IMG/VR virus record: IMGVR_UViG_3300042287_000745
Coordinates: 1 to 64,000 of that record
Length of the DNA stretch: 64,000 nucleotides
Source: a virus
Strand: one strand, 5' to 3'
Positions within the stretch are counted from its first letter, which is position 1; every line of letters begins with the position of its first letter. Made by a program: the position numbers and the translations under genes. Below the pieces are notes generated by a model that made no database searches, was not told where the DNA came from, and saw nothing but the letters and a program-made list of their open reading frames with translations. This document shows, one piece after another, positions 1 through 10,356 of this stretch.

Positions 1-1
1 A

Positions 2-1255
2 AATTTTATTGCTCAGTTTTCTGACTCTAATAATTCTTTGTATTTGTTTCTAGCTAAACCTAGTATTTGGTCAACTGAATCAGAGTTACCAAATGATCCT
101 GTAGATACTCAGCCGTCCTATTTTAATATCTGGGACGAAATGATTAGCTTAAAAAAGATAAATCCGGTAAATATAGTCTCAGTAGTTAAACGAATAAATT
201 GGGTAAGAAATAGTGTTTATGCCGAATATTCCCATGATGATGCAAATCTATATCTTAAAAATTACTACGTAATTAATAGAGATTATGATGTATATAAATG
301 CATAGATAATGCAAAGGATGCAGAATCAACAATTGAGCCTACCGGAAAAAGTTTAAACATTTTTAGTACTTCGGATGGGTATAAATGGAAGTATTTGTAC
401 ACAGTATCGACATCTGATAGACTCAAATTTTTAACTGATAATTGGATGCCTGTTAGAACAAATCCAGATGTAGCAGCGGTTGCTAAAGATGGGGCAATTG
501 AAAATATTAAAATCCTTAATGGTGGTATAGATTATTCTGTACGAGCAAATGTTATTATTACGGGTGATGGCACAGGTGCTAATATTACAGCTAGACAAAG
601 TTTAGGTGTGATATACGATTTTAACTATATTAATACTGGAACAAGATATAGATTTGCGAAAGCGGTTTTATCTGATAGTAATAGTAGCGGTAGAAGTGCA
701 AATATAAAAGCAATATTGAGTCCATTAGGTGGACATGGGTCTGATCCAATCGCAGAACTTAATTCTAACTATATTATGATTAATGTTCGCACAAATTATA
801 ATGAAGGATATGGGGATTTTCCTGCAGGATTTTCATATAGAAAATTAGGCATTATACGAAATCCAAAAGATATAACAGGAAATATTGCATATAGCTCTAC
901 TTTAAGTTCGTTAAATGGATTGTCATTAACAAACAGTAATGGTACTTTTTTAAATAATGAATTTATAGAAGGACTTGTATCTGGCGCAAATGCGTATGTA
1001 GTAACTGCAAATATTGTAACCGGCAATGGATATATAAAACATATTCAGTCGAATGATTTAACATATAATTTTAAGAATTTTGCAATAGGTGAACAGATAG
1101 TAGGAATGGTCTCAGGCGCTACCGCTACCGTTTCTAATACTTTATTAGCAGAAGTAATATCGGATACTGGAGAAATTCTGTATATTGAAAATAAATATCC
1201 AATTACTAAGTTACCCGATCAAACAGATAGTTTACATCTTGTATTAGAATTTTAA
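2..1255 (+). CDS. 8: gp8-type baseplate wedge protein (5' end outside window)
   Basis: Baseplate wedge subunit of the contractile tail. The reading frame is open to the left edge, so the true start lies outside the window; a TTG at 38 is only an internal codon. The region just inside the edge (YLFLAKPSIW, then YFNIWDEM and later STIEPTG and DGYKWKYLYT) matches the N-terminal part of gp8-like wedge proteins of T4-like phages. The middle carries a GGIDY/GDGTGANITA unit like those inserted in the sheath gene at 17555. The C-terminus (ILYIENKYPITKLPDQTD) is also typical of the family. It is followed 9 bases later by the next structural gene. Family recognition is from memory of motifs, not from an alignment. 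Confidence 0.75.
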   Translation, partial: NFIAQFSDSNNSLYLFLAKPSIWSTESELPNDPVDTQPSYFNIWDEMISLKKINPVNIVSVVKRINWVRNSVYAEYSHDDANLYLKNYYVINRDYDVYKCIDNAKDAESTIEPTGKSLNIFSTSDGYKWKYLYTVSTSDRLKFLTDNWMPVRTNPDVAAVAKDGAIENIKILNGGIDYSVRANVIITGDGTGANITARQSLGVIYDFNYINTGTRYRFAKAVLSDSNSSGRSANIKAILSPLGGHGSDPIAELNSNYIMINVRTNYNEGYGDFPAGFSYRKLGIIRNPKDITGNIAYSSTLSSLNGLSLTNSNGTFLNNEFIEGLVSGANAYVVTANIVTGNGYIKHIQSNDLTYNFKNFAIGEQIVGMVSGATATVSNTLLAEVISDTGEILYIENKYPITKLPDQTDSLHLVLEF

Positions 1256-1264
1256 GGAAAAACC

Positions 1265-4200
1265 ATGGCAGTAAATACTTCAGTCTCCCCATATTTTGAT
1301 GATTTTGACGAAACTAAAAATTATGTTAAAATACTATTTAAACCCGGATTTGCCGTTCAAGCAAGAGAACTTACTCAAACGCAATCTATACTGCAGAATC
1401 AAGTAAAGGCAGTAGGCAATTTCTTATTCTCAGATGGGGCAAAAGTAAGAGGACCGAAGCCATCGGTAAATGAAAATTCTCGAACAATTAAGTTAAAAAC
1501 TACAGATGCTCTCGGTATACCTATAAATCTACAAAGTTTGCTAGGTACATATGTTACCTCAGCAGATTCTGAAGTATTAGGTATAGTGGAATTTGTTTAT
1601 GAAGCGGATGATCCTAATATAGGTGATCCTCCAAGTGTAGTTGTGTCTTTAAAGAGATACAATACTTCTAATGCGGGTATGTTTAATCAAGATACACAAT
1701 TAGATTTTTATCTTGATTATACCGATGCATTAAACAAATATACTCCCAATTATACTGCATTGACCGCAACAGATATTACAAAGAATGCGATTTGCACCGT
1801 TACGCAATATTCTACGTTTGTTACATTAGACAATCCTAGTACAATTATAGAAGTAGGTGATCTTTTAGTTCATCCTAAGATTTCAAAATTAATATATGTG
1901 ACATCTATAGTAGGTACACAGACATTAGAAATAAGCGAGCCACCTGGCACTTCTTTTGGTAGTGAAAATATTTCGTTTGTGAATAAAGCAACAAACCCTA
2001 CTACAATTTTTACACAAGATACCGCAGTATTTTATAAATCTGGGTATTTTATAACATGCGTAAATCAAAAAATTGTACCGGATAAAAGAACCGCATATCC
2101 GACTAAGTTAATTGCATTTTTATCGGATCAACAAATTATTACAAGTGACGATGATCCTAGCTTATTAGATCCTGCATTAGAAAGTTCTAATTACTTTGCA
2201 TCTGGTGCTGATAGATTAAAAATTGATTTAAATTTAGCGTCTTTAGATTTAGCAAATACTACAGAAGAAGATAAAAATTTAATACCATTATTAGTTTTCA
2301 ATAAAGGCAAAATTGAATATAACGTAGAGCTTTCTAATGATGCAGAATTAGATAAAAAATTGGCGGAAAGAACATATGACGAATCGGGTAGTTATGTTGT
2401 AGACCAATTCCAAATATCTGCAGATAATACGTTAGAAGCAAACGTAGATATGAGATTTAAAATATCTCCAGGTAAAGCATATGTGGGTGGGTATCAAGTT
2501 AAAACAGTCGATAGTACAGAAATTCTTGTACCTAAGCCAGGCGCGACTGAAACCAAATTAGGATTTAATGTTAATACTACATACGGAAATTATTTTAGAG
2601 TAAATGGTTTAAGTAAAAAAATTATTTCTCCGTCGGATTTAGTTGCAAGCTCATTATTTTTAGAATTACACAATGTAGAAAATCCTACATCAAGTGATAC
2701 TTTGGTTGGTACGATAACCTATAAAAATATAGAATATGATAGTTATATTGATTCCGTTACAGGAACCGTATTAAAATTATTCTTTCATGATTATTCGCCA
2801 GTTAAGGAAGCGTCTGCATCTTGGTCAGAATGGGCTTTTAAATATAATATACCAGTAGAAGAAGGACAATATATAGCTTCGGAATTATATACGACGAATG
2901 CTCTATTAGGAAATTTTGGTGCTGCAAGTACACCGTACTATGGTATTTACAGAGAACCGGATACTGGAGGATTGGCGTATTGGCATTCCGGATGGGTTGC
3001 AGCAGGAAAAGACATTTCTAAAATTAAAGAAAATTTTGTATTTTCTATTCCATCCGGGGATATTGATTATGATAGAGTTAGAACAAGTGTAAAGACATAC
3101 TTAGAAAGAATTAATAATAGTCCATTCTATGACGGATTATTAAATACTAGACAAATTCGAAGTATAGTAGGGGTTGCGAATAATTTAACATCGCATGGAA
3201 CATCTGCGACCTATTCTAATCCATTCTTTTATGCAAAAATTGCCGCTAGCGGAATTAATACCAAAAGCGGAGAAGCAATATTCTTTGATAGTAATAAAGA
3301 TACTACATCGTTAATATCGCCAATTAGTAAATCTTATATTAAAACTTTAGATAGATTAAATACAAATTATACCAAAGTTGTTTCAAGTGCAGTATTCTCC
3401 TCAGGCACACATTCTAGAACAGTGTCATATCCAGAAACATTTGCATTGGGAGACGGAGTAATTCCTGCTAGCACTGCAAGAGCAAACTTCATAGTATTAG
3501 TTAAAACGGGTGCAACCGTAAATGTTCCATTAGGTGTATTTAATTTTGAAAATGGTACCGTAACGATTTCATCAGATGCAACTACCGTAAATTTTGATTT
3601 AGGTGATCCTACCTTTACCGGGCTTTGCGATATTGCAATGGTTATAGAAAATAATGATGTAGTTCCTAGAACTAAGACGTTAGTTGAAAATCATGCAGTA
3701 ATTACAAATGTATCTCTAGCAGAACTCCCATTCTCATTAGGTGTATCAGATATTGTATCGTTTAATGGTGTTTATAAAATTGATAATGTGTCGGATACCA
3801 CATGGGCAGATTGGGCAACTGAATTTGGAATACCTGAAGTAGATGGTAGGTATATTGCAGCGCAATTATATGAAACCAATGCATTATTAGGAAATTTTGG
3901 TACTCCGGCGACCGCATTTTACGGACTATATAGAGAACCCGATACGGAGGGTGTAGCATATTGGTATAATAGATGGATTGCTGCCGGTAGCAATATTAAT
4001 GCAATAAAAGAAGATTTTGCATTAGCTGCACCATTTGGTACTATAGATTATGCTAGAACTCGGACAAGCTCCAAAACCTTTTTAGAAAAAGATAACAATA
4101 GTCCTTTCTATGATGGATTATCTTTTAAGTATCAGGGTCAATGGAATTCTGCAACGTCATATACATATGATGATCTTATAGTATATGGATCTGCCGTTTA

Positions 4201-6139
4201 CAAAGCTATTGCACCGTCTGCAAATGTGTCTCCAACAGATTCGCAGACCTGGATATTAATGCAACAGGAAAATTCCAGAGACTATAATTTAGATAACGGG
4301 CAACGAGATCAATTCTACGATCATGGTACAATTACATACGTTAATCGGGATATCGAAGCAGTACCACCTGGACAGGTTTTAACCGTTATAAGTTATTTTA
4401 CGCATGCAGGCGAAGGCCCCGTTACAGTAGAATCATATCCTGCGAATTTTTATAGCAGTATTCCTGTATATAAATCTGTAGTAGATGCAAAAACATATAA
4501 TCTTAGAGATTGCTTAGATTTTAGACCAAGACGAGTAGATGGTTCTAAATATCAAAATTTTGATACTGCAATTATTCCGAATTCAACAGTAACTACAGAA
4601 GTAGATGTAACATATTACATAGGAAGAAAAGATAGAATTTATGTAACGAACACTCGTCAAAATTTTACTTCACCTTATGATAAGTTTTATGTCGAAGTAG
4701 GTAAAGAGTCGGTAAATCCTGAGGCAAGTACAGATAATTCAGATTTAACAAAATTATCAATTGCAACATTAGATATTCCTCCATATGCAATTAATGGGTT
4801 TGATGTTAAAATCACATACGAAGATAATAAACGATTCACTATGAGAGATATCGCTAAATTGGAAAATTTAGCAATTGACTTAGATAGAACGGTTAAATTA
4901 CAAACTGCAGAACTTGCAATTTTAAAATCAATAATTTTAGATACAGATCAAGAAACAGAATTATTAAAATCTGGTATTCTAGTTGAAAATTTTGATGACT
5001 TTAATACTGCGGATTTAGCATCAGGATATTTTACTTGTGTATTAGATAATGATGCAGGAGAATGTTATCCAGGATTTGATTCTTCAAATATTGATATGTT
5101 ATTAGTTCAAGATACAGATATTTACTTATTCAATGATATTATAACGAAAAAATATGTAGAAGAAATTTATGTTTCTAATTTAGAAGCAAACTCTACTATC
5201 GCAGTCAATCCTGGCGGAATAGATGACGGTAAAGGTAGAGCTAAAATTTCTAAGAGCAATAGTTTTGCAATTAATATGTTATTAACCGGCGCAGCATTAT
5301 ATGGCTTATATGAATATTTTAAAGGAGCATCCTGGTTAAGTGAATCTACTCTTGCAGTAGTATGGGAAACTGCAAGAACGTTAGGGTATACGGTGCTTGA
5401 AACATTTACTACAATAGACGGGTTTCTAAAAATGGTTTCTTGGCCATATAGGGCAGCCACAGGAGCAATTGATTGGATTTATGGGTTAGCTAGCGGATCA
5501 TCCTCATTAACCGGTAGTGGAGGAATTGTATCAGCGGTAGGTCAATCAGTATTTGGTCAAGCTGCATGGGGTGCTGTATCGCAGGGATCTACATTAATTG
5601 CAGACGCATTAGCAAGCATTTTTAATCAATCATTTAGTGCAACATTAACCGGAGTTTCTACAGGTATAGGTTTGATTACTTCAGGTTTAGTCACAGCGAC
5701 TTGGGGTTCATTGGCAGCAGGTGCGTCGAGTCTTGCGGCAGCAACCACCGGTATACCTATATTAGGAACAGCAACTGCGGCAATTGCTAGTAGTGCGGCG
5801 TCTATAACATCTGCACTATACGCAGCAGGACCATTTATTCAAGTAGTAGCAGTAGTGGCATTAGCATATGCAGCAGTAAAAGTCGGCCAATGGATTTGGA
5901 AAGGTATTAAGAGTCTATTTTCAGATGAGCGGATGAAGGAAAATATTAGATTTAAGAAAAAATTGCCGAATGGTTTAAGGTTATATGAATTTGAATATAA
6001 GAAACAATTTAAAGGCATTGCAGGGCACGGCAAGTATTTAGGGTTTATGGCGCAGGATGTAGAAAAACTATATCCTAATGCAGTAAAAATTGAAAGTAAT
6101 GGTTACAAATCTATAAATTATTCTTTAATAGGAATTTAA
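1265..6139 (+). CDS. Very large virion protein: DUF4815, two DUF4214-like modules, carbohydrate-binding-like module, C-terminal S74 chaperone
   Basis: Probable baseplate or tail-fibre-associated protein of 1624 residues. The N-terminus (PYFDDFDETKNYVKILFKPG, then QARELTQTQSILQ) is the DUF4815 signature of T4-like phages. Two ~100-residue modules, about residues 518-620 and 845-953, are clear duplicates; each contains LYREPDTxGxAYW, resembling DUF4214 of bacterial surface proteins. Right after the second copy, residues ~957-1003 (WNSATSYTYDDLIVYGSAVYKA) resemble a CBM5/12-type carbohydrate-binding fold. A Gly/Ala-rich hydrophobic stretch precedes a C-terminal peptidase S74 intramolecular chaperone beginning SDERMKENI; Ser1553 and Lys1558 are the expected self-cleavage dyad. 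The protein is therefore likely trimeric and self-processed. Start is ATG after AAGGAAAAACC. Confidence 0.75.
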   Translation: MAVNTSVSPYFDDFDETKNYVKILFKPGFAVQARELTQTQSILQNQVKAVGNFLFSDGAKVRGPKPSVNENSRTIKLKTTDALGIPINLQSLLGTYVTSADSEVLGIVEFVYEADDPNIGDPPSVVVSLKRYNTSNAGMFNQDTQLDFYLDYTDALNKYTPNYTALTATDITKNAICTVTQYSTFVTLDNPSTIIEVGDLLVHPKISKLIYVTSIVGTQTLEISEPPGTSFGSENISFVNKATNPTTIFTQDTAVFYKSGYFITCVNQKIVPDKRTAYPTKLIAFLSDQQIITSDDDPSLLDPALESSNYFASGADRLKIDLNLASLDLANTTEEDKNLIPLLVFNKGKIEYNVELSNDAELDKKLAERTYDESGSYVVDQFQISADNTLEANVDMRFKISPGKAYVGGYQVKTVDSTEILVPKPGATETKLGFNVNTTYGNYFRVNGLSKKIISPSDLVASSLFLELHNVENPTSSDTLVGTITYKNIEYDSYIDSVTGTVLKLFFHDYSPVKEASASWSEWAFKYNIPVEEGQYIASELYTTNALLGNFGAASTPYYGIYREPDTGGLAYWHSGWVAAGKDISKIKENFVFSIPSGDIDYDRVRTSVKTYLERINNSPFYDGLLNTRQIRSIVGVANNLTSHGTSATYSNPFFYAKIAASGINTKSGEAIFFDSNKDTTSLISPISKSYIKTLDRLNTNYTKVVSSAVFSSGTHSRTVSYPETFALGDGVIPASTARANFIVLVKTGATVNVPLGVFNFENGTVTISSDATTVNFDLGDPTFTGLCDIAMVIENNDVVPRTKTLVENHAVITNVSLAELPFSLGVSDIVSFNGVYKIDNVSDTTWADWATEFGIPEVDGRYIAAQLYETNALLGNFGTPATAFYGLYREPDTEGVAYWYNRWIAAGSNINAIKEDFALAAPFGTIDYARTRTSSKTFLEKDNNSPFYDGLSFKYQGQWNSATSYTYDDLIVYGSAVYKAIAPSANVSPTDSQTWILMQQENSRDYNLDNGQRDQFYDHGTITYVNRDIEAVPPGQVLTVISYFTHAGEGPVTVESYPANFYSSIPVYKSVVDAKTYNLRDCLDFRPRRVDGSKYQNFDTAIIPNSTVTTEVDVTYYIGRKDRIYVTNTRQNFTSPYDKFYVEVGKESVNPEASTDNSDLTKLSIATLDIPPYAINGFDVKITYEDNKRFTMRDIAKLENLAIDLDRTVKLQTAELAILKSIILDTDQETELLKSGILVENFDDFNTADLASGYFTCVLDNDAGECYPGFDSSNIDMLLVQDTDIYLFNDIITKKYVEEIYVSNLEANSTIAVNPGGIDDGKGRAKISKSNSFAINMLLTGAALYGLYEYFKGASWLSESTLAVVWETARTLGYTVLETFTTIDGFLKMVSWPYRAATGAIDWIYGLASGSSSLTGSGGIVSAVGQSVFGQAAWGAVSQGSTLIADALASIFNQSFSATLTGVSTGIGLITSGLVTATWGSLAAGASSLAAATTGIPILGTATAAIASSAASITSALYAAGPFIQVVAVVALAYAAVKVGQWIWKGIKSLFSDERMKENIRFKKKLPNGLRLYEFEYKKQFKGIAGHGKYLGFMAQDVEKLYPNAVKIESNGYKSINYSLIGI

Positions 6140-6141
6140 AA

Positions 6142-7878
6142 ATGGCGACAACAAGTACTATTAGTACAGCTAAAACATTGAAAAAAGATGTTCCGGTATA
6201 TGCTGGGTCAGAACTTATGTCCTTTGCTGTATCTGAGATGCCACCTAACATTAGAATTTATTCGTATGTAAATGGCGTCAATGTTACAAATTTTACCGGG
6301 CCAGTTACTACAGGCGCATTAATCGCTGATCCAATTGTAACGGATCAGTTAGGTACCGCAGTAGGATATCTTTATATTCCTAGTACAGAAGGACAATATA
6401 AATTTTTAGCAGGTGAAATACGTATAACATTTGGCGATAGCCCCAACGGGGTTGCGGATTGTAAATATGTGTCCGAAACAGTTTTAATGAATCATGGGCT
6501 TAACCTTGTAGATACTGAACAGGGCGGTACTATATCATTAAGAAGAACTGAAAAATTTAGAGCAGATAATTCTGGGTCATCGGGCGATCCTAGTATAACA
6601 ACTACTCGGTTAGATCCGTTATCGCAGACTTTCTCTGTAGATGAAAGTGCGTATCCTTTAGGAATTGTATTGACCGGTATAGCATTGTTTATTTCCGCAA
6701 TAGATGATAAATTTCCGATAGGAGTAGAATTACGTCCTATGTCTGGAGGAACACCTTCGACCACCGAATATTTTTCAGGTACTTCCATTTTTGTTGCACC
6801 AACAAACATACCGGCAGTACCATTGCCCGGTCAAAATTATCAAGCAACAAATTTTACTTTTGATTTTCCAGTATATTTAAAACCTGGCGAATATGCATTT
6901 TGTGTAGTAACAAAATCATCAAAGTATACAATATTATCTGCAAAACGAGGCGATGGTAAAATTGTAAAAAATCCGTTTGCGGGTAGATTATTTAAAGCAC
7001 AAAATACTGGAAATTGGGTAGGTGATGATAATGAGGATTTAACTTTTTATCTTAGAAAAGCAAAATTCGAAACAGGAACATCTACATTTGAATTAATTTC
7101 CCCAGATATTAAACAGATTGATTATAATAGAATTCGCTTATTATCTACAGATATCGCATTAGGCGATACTGCATTTGCAGAATATAAAATTGTAACAACT
7201 AACGATAGCGTAAATCGAGACCAAAATGACGCAAAGGTAATAAATGCGGGCGATGCGTTAGATATTGCAGGAAGGCAAAGTATAAAAGATGCGGGTGATA
7301 TTAAACTGCAGATTTCAATAACAACGAAATCGCAAGACGTATCTCCAATATTAGATAAACAACTAATTAAATCGCAAGTATTTAGAACAAATATTACTCC
7401 ATATACTACAAACATATCCGACTCTGAGTTAAATTCTAATAATGGTGACGCATTAGCTAGGTATATTAGTAAAGTTGTCACATTAACGGAAAATTTAGAT
7501 TCAACCGGATTAGAAGTTAGAATGGAAGTTAATAGAAAAGTTGGGTCTGATATTGAAGTTTTTGCGAGAGTTATATCTAGAAACGACAAGTCGTATACCG
7601 CCGGTATTGCATCAAGACCATGGACTCGGGTTCCTTTAGCATTAGGACAAACTAAATCGTTTGCCGGTACAGACGATACCCTATTTACTCAAGAAATTTA
7701 TAAATTACTTGAACCTGGATTTGAATATACACCCACTAAAACTTTATCAGACACAGAAGGTCAAACTCCTACGTATGATGACTTTTTTCAGTATCAAATA
7801 AAGGTTGTTTTCTATGCGGCTAACCCAGTATATTTGCCAAAGATAAGAAAATTAATTGCAACATCTTTAATTGCATAA
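6142..7878 (+). CDS. Virion structural protein, T4-like tail/baseplate associated
   Basis: A 578-residue protein starting two bases after the large DUF4815 gene, so translation is probably coupled. The central part (LDPLSQTFSV, then PVYLKPGEYAFCVV and PFAGRLFKAQNTGNW) resembles a conserved structural protein found beside the DUF4815 gene in marine T4-like phages. No enzymatic motif, signal peptide or membrane segment is visible. Many short beta-strand-like stretches fit a tail or baseplate component. The exact T4 counterpart is not clear to me; a role in the baseplate periphery or fibre attachment is inferred from position. Confidence 0.6.
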   Translation: MATTSTISTAKTLKKDVPVYAGSELMSFAVSEMPPNIRIYSYVNGVNVTNFTGPVTTGALIADPIVTDQLGTAVGYLYIPSTEGQYKFLAGEIRITFGDSPNGVADCKYVSETVLMNHGLNLVDTEQGGTISLRRTEKFRADNSGSSGDPSITTTRLDPLSQTFSVDESAYPLGIVLTGIALFISAIDDKFPIGVELRPMSGGTPSTTEYFSGTSIFVAPTNIPAVPLPGQNYQATNFTFDFPVYLKPGEYAFCVVTKSSKYTILSAKRGDGKIVKNPFAGRLFKAQNTGNWVGDDNEDLTFYLRKAKFETGTSTFELISPDIKQIDYNRIRLLSTDIALGDTAFAEYKIVTTNDSVNRDQNDAKVINAGDALDIAGRQSIKDAGDIKLQISITTKSQDVSPILDKQLIKSQVFRTNITPYTTNISDSELNSNNGDALARYISKVVTLTENLDSTGLEVRMEVNRKVGSDIEVFARVISRNDKSYTAGIASRPWTRVPLALGQTKSFAGTDDTLFTQEIYKLLEPGFEYTPTKTLSDTEGQTPTYDDFFQYQIKVVFYAANPVYLPKIRKLIATSLIA

Positions 7879-7879
7879 A

Positions 7880-8086
7880 ATGAATAAACAATTTTTAGCA
7901 ATTGAGAATAATACGGATTATGTTAAAGATCCGGAGAATGGTGCCATTTTAAATACAAATTTAAGAATGGTACAAGAGTATCGAGAAAAAAGAAAACAAG
8001 CTACACGAGTTCGTGCGTTGGAAACGGAAATAAATATGTTAAAAGCCGAACTTGAAAAGATTAAAACCCATTTAAATTTAAGTTGA
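7880..8086 (+). CDS. Small coiled-coil protein of the tail-fibre region
   Basis: A 68-residue protein. An in-frame TTG lies 9 bases upstream, but ATG at 7880 directly follows the preceding stop codon and is preferred. The second half (VRALETEINMLKAELEKIKTHL) is a clean amphipathic heptad pattern, so a coiled coil is likely. It sits between two structural genes in the same operon, which suggests a minor virion or assembly protein. No family is recognised. Confidence 0.6.
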   Translation: MNKQFLAIENNTDYVKDPENGAILNTNLRMVQEYREKRKQATRVRALETEINMLKAELEKIKTHLNLS

Positions 8087-8090
8087 AAAT

Positions 8091-9707
8091 ATGCCAGTAT
8101 CCAAAAACCTTTCAAATGTAAATGTAGGTACCACTCCTAATGCAGGAGATGGCGACATACTACGTGATGCTTTCATTAAGGTAAATGAAAATTTCAATTC
8201 TCTATACTCGGGAGGACAAATTTTTGCATACGGAAGCGATCAAAAACTTTCTCCAGGTTTTACGTGGGCGGGGGATAAAGATACGGGTATGTTTAGAAAA
8301 GCTGCAGGGCAAATTGGCTTTTCATTAAATGGGGTAGAATCTCTTTTAATAAACGAAGATGGAACAATTACCTGGTATAATCAAAATTTAGCCACACAGG
8401 ATTATGTAACTGCCCAAATAACGAATTTTACGGGTGGGGTAAGTGCTGCTAATATAGTAGTAAATACCGGCTCAGGCAATACTACAGTTACGATTAATGG
8501 AGTTCCTGTTGTATCAGCATTACCGACAGTAGGAAACGAAGAAGGTAGAATTGTTTTCTATACTGGAGATATATGGATATATTCAAGATATCCTATTGGA
8601 AACGGCGCAGGGTTGGCAGCAAATCCAAGCATAAGTAGATTAGCTGGTTCGGATTTGCGGTGGGATAGATTCCGAGGAACTACTGCGTTTACTATTGGTA
8701 CAATTAGACCAATTTCTTCCCCCGAAGGTACTTTATTTTATGAGACAGGCAATTCCGCAGCATATGTGTACTTATCAGGCACATGGAAAACTTTATCAAG
8801 TGTAATTGCGGGTACATCTCTTACAGGTATTGAAGTATTAGTATCATTACCGGCAGTCGGCAATCCGGCAAATTATTCAGGCAGAACTGTAGTAGTAGGT
8901 AGTGTTGCATATATTTTTATAAGTGGAGCTTGGCAAACATTAGCCAGCTATGTATCCGGTGCTAGCGGTAGTAGCGGCATAGGTGCAGGCGCAACATTAC
9001 CATCAACATTATCAGCAAATGTAGGTGATTTATTTAGAAAAACTGGAACTAATGCCGGATTATATATTTTTGATACTTCAGCATGGCGTACAATATCAGC
9101 ATATACGGGTAATACGGTTATTGCAAGAGTACCAACATTATCTTCATTACCTTCCGATATATCAAATTATAATGCCGGCGATCTAATTATTGTAGGTGGC
9201 ACATCCTATATTTTAAATACGGCTAAAACTTCGTGGAATTTTTATACACCTGGAGTATCTGGTTCAGTTACAGGCATAGTATTAAATGCGGGACAAGTAG
9301 GTAACGTAGAGTTGGCTTCAAACGCGGTTATAACTAGTAAAATTGCATCCAATGTTATTATTGGTAGTAAATTAGTAAGTAATACTATTACAACTAGAGA
9401 AATTGCCGATTTTGCAATAACGTCTGCAAAGTTAAGTACAAACTCTGTAACATCTACAAAGATACAAGACAATTCGATTACCGGTAATAAATTAGCAGCA
9501 AATACAATAGATGGCACAAAAATTGTTGCAGGTACAATACAACGAGCACAATTGGCTCCAAATATATTTACAGGTATATCAGTTAGTGCGAATAATCTAT
9601 CAGAAATTTCGCAGAATTTAGGTACAGTAACTACCGGTGTATTAAGGTCAACCGACGGTAGAATGGTTATAGATTTGAACAGTAAGTTTATTCGAATAGA
9701 AATTTAA
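8091..9707 (+). CDS. Tail-fibre-like protein
   Basis: A 538-residue fibre-type protein. The N-terminus carries the common phage-fibre motif NVGTTPNAGDGDILRDAF followed by KVNENFNSLY. The middle has several similar blocks (LPTVGNEEGRIVFYTG, LPAVGNPANYSGRTVVV, LPSTLSANVGDLFRKTG) that look like repeated beta-rich shaft modules. Residues ~400-500 are a repeat ladder of the type NAVITSKIASNVIIGSKL with a unit near 10 residues, typical of beta-helical fibre shafts. It probably contacts the host surface or forms a short fibre. It is encoded just upstream of the NlpC/P60 gene. Confidence 0.65.
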   Translation: MPVSKNLSNVNVGTTPNAGDGDILRDAFIKVNENFNSLYSGGQIFAYGSDQKLSPGFTWAGDKDTGMFRKAAGQIGFSLNGVESLLINEDGTITWYNQNLATQDYVTAQITNFTGGVSAANIVVNTGSGNTTVTINGVPVVSALPTVGNEEGRIVFYTGDIWIYSRYPIGNGAGLAANPSISRLAGSDLRWDRFRGTTAFTIGTIRPISSPEGTLFYETGNSAAYVYLSGTWKTLSSVIAGTSLTGIEVLVSLPAVGNPANYSGRTVVVGSVAYIFISGAWQTLASYVSGASGSSGIGAGATLPSTLSANVGDLFRKTGTNAGLYIFDTSAWRTISAYTGNTVIARVPTLSSLPSDISNYNAGDLIIVGGTSYILNTAKTSWNFYTPGVSGSVTGIVLNAGQVGNVELASNAVITSKIASNVIIGSKLVSNTITTREIADFAITSAKLSTNSVTSTKIQDNSITGNKLAANTIDGTKIVAGTIQRAQLAPNIFTGISVSANNLSEISQNLGTVTTGVLRSTDGRMVIDLNSKFIRIEI

Positions 9708-9708
9708 T

Positions 9709-10356
9709 ATGCTAGGTCATAATGTTCCTGATGAATTTTTTAAGATTTTAGAAAAAGAAAATAAATTATTTCTTAGTCAACAAGAAGGTAAATTAATTTT
9801 AACAGATACTGCAAATAAATCAGTAGTATTATTATTAAAAAAAGTAAATGCAGAAGTAGATAAATTAACCTTCGAAGAACGAGAGTTATTGAATTTTATA
9901 AAAATACCAATTGTTACAATAGGTTCTTCTAAAAATATTTCAGAAATTTTTATACCTAATCGGTATTTTGAGAATGCTAATTTTGAAAATAGACCATTCT
10001 TACATGGTTTATTTGATTGCTACACATTGATAAGAGATTATTATAAAAGAAATTTTAATATTTACTTGCCAACAAATATACAAAGAAATTGGGAATGGTG
10101 GACTCAAGGTGAGAACTTATATGTAGATAATGCAAAGGATTATTCATTCGAAGAAGTATCCGATATACAAAAGCATGACGTATTAATTATGAGGATAGGA
10201 AGCTCTATGCCAAATCATGGGGCAATATATTTAGGTGAGGGAAAAATTTTGCATCATTTAGCCGGAAGATTTTCTACTATACAAGATTTGACGCTAAGTT
10301 ATAAACAAAAAATTGCTGTAATTTATAGAAATAAAATATTAAAAAATGTCGACTAA
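9709..10356 (+). CDS. NlpC/P60-type cysteine peptidase, tail-associated
   Basis: Probable peptidoglycan endopeptidase of the tail, 215 residues. The signature is FLHGLFDCYTLIRDYY with the candidate nucleophile Cys104, followed by PNHGAIYLG with candidate His170 and then KILHHL. This arrangement matches the lambda gpK-like tail branch of NlpC/P60. The first ~90 residues are a separate domain without a recognised fold. Its place among tail genes supports a role in local cell-wall cleavage during DNA entry. It overlaps the next gene by 11 bases. Catalytic assignment is by motif only. Confidence 0.7.
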   Translation: MLGHNVPDEFFKILEKENKLFLSQQEGKLILTDTANKSVVLLLKKVNAEVDKLTFEERELLNFIKIPIVTIGSSKNISEIFIPNRYFENANFENRPFLHGLFDCYTLIRDYYKRNFNIYLPTNIQRNWEWWTQGENLYVDNAKDYSFEEVSDIQKHDVLIMRIGSSMPNHGAIYLGEGKILHHLAGRFSTIQDLTLSYKQKIAVIYRNKILKNVD

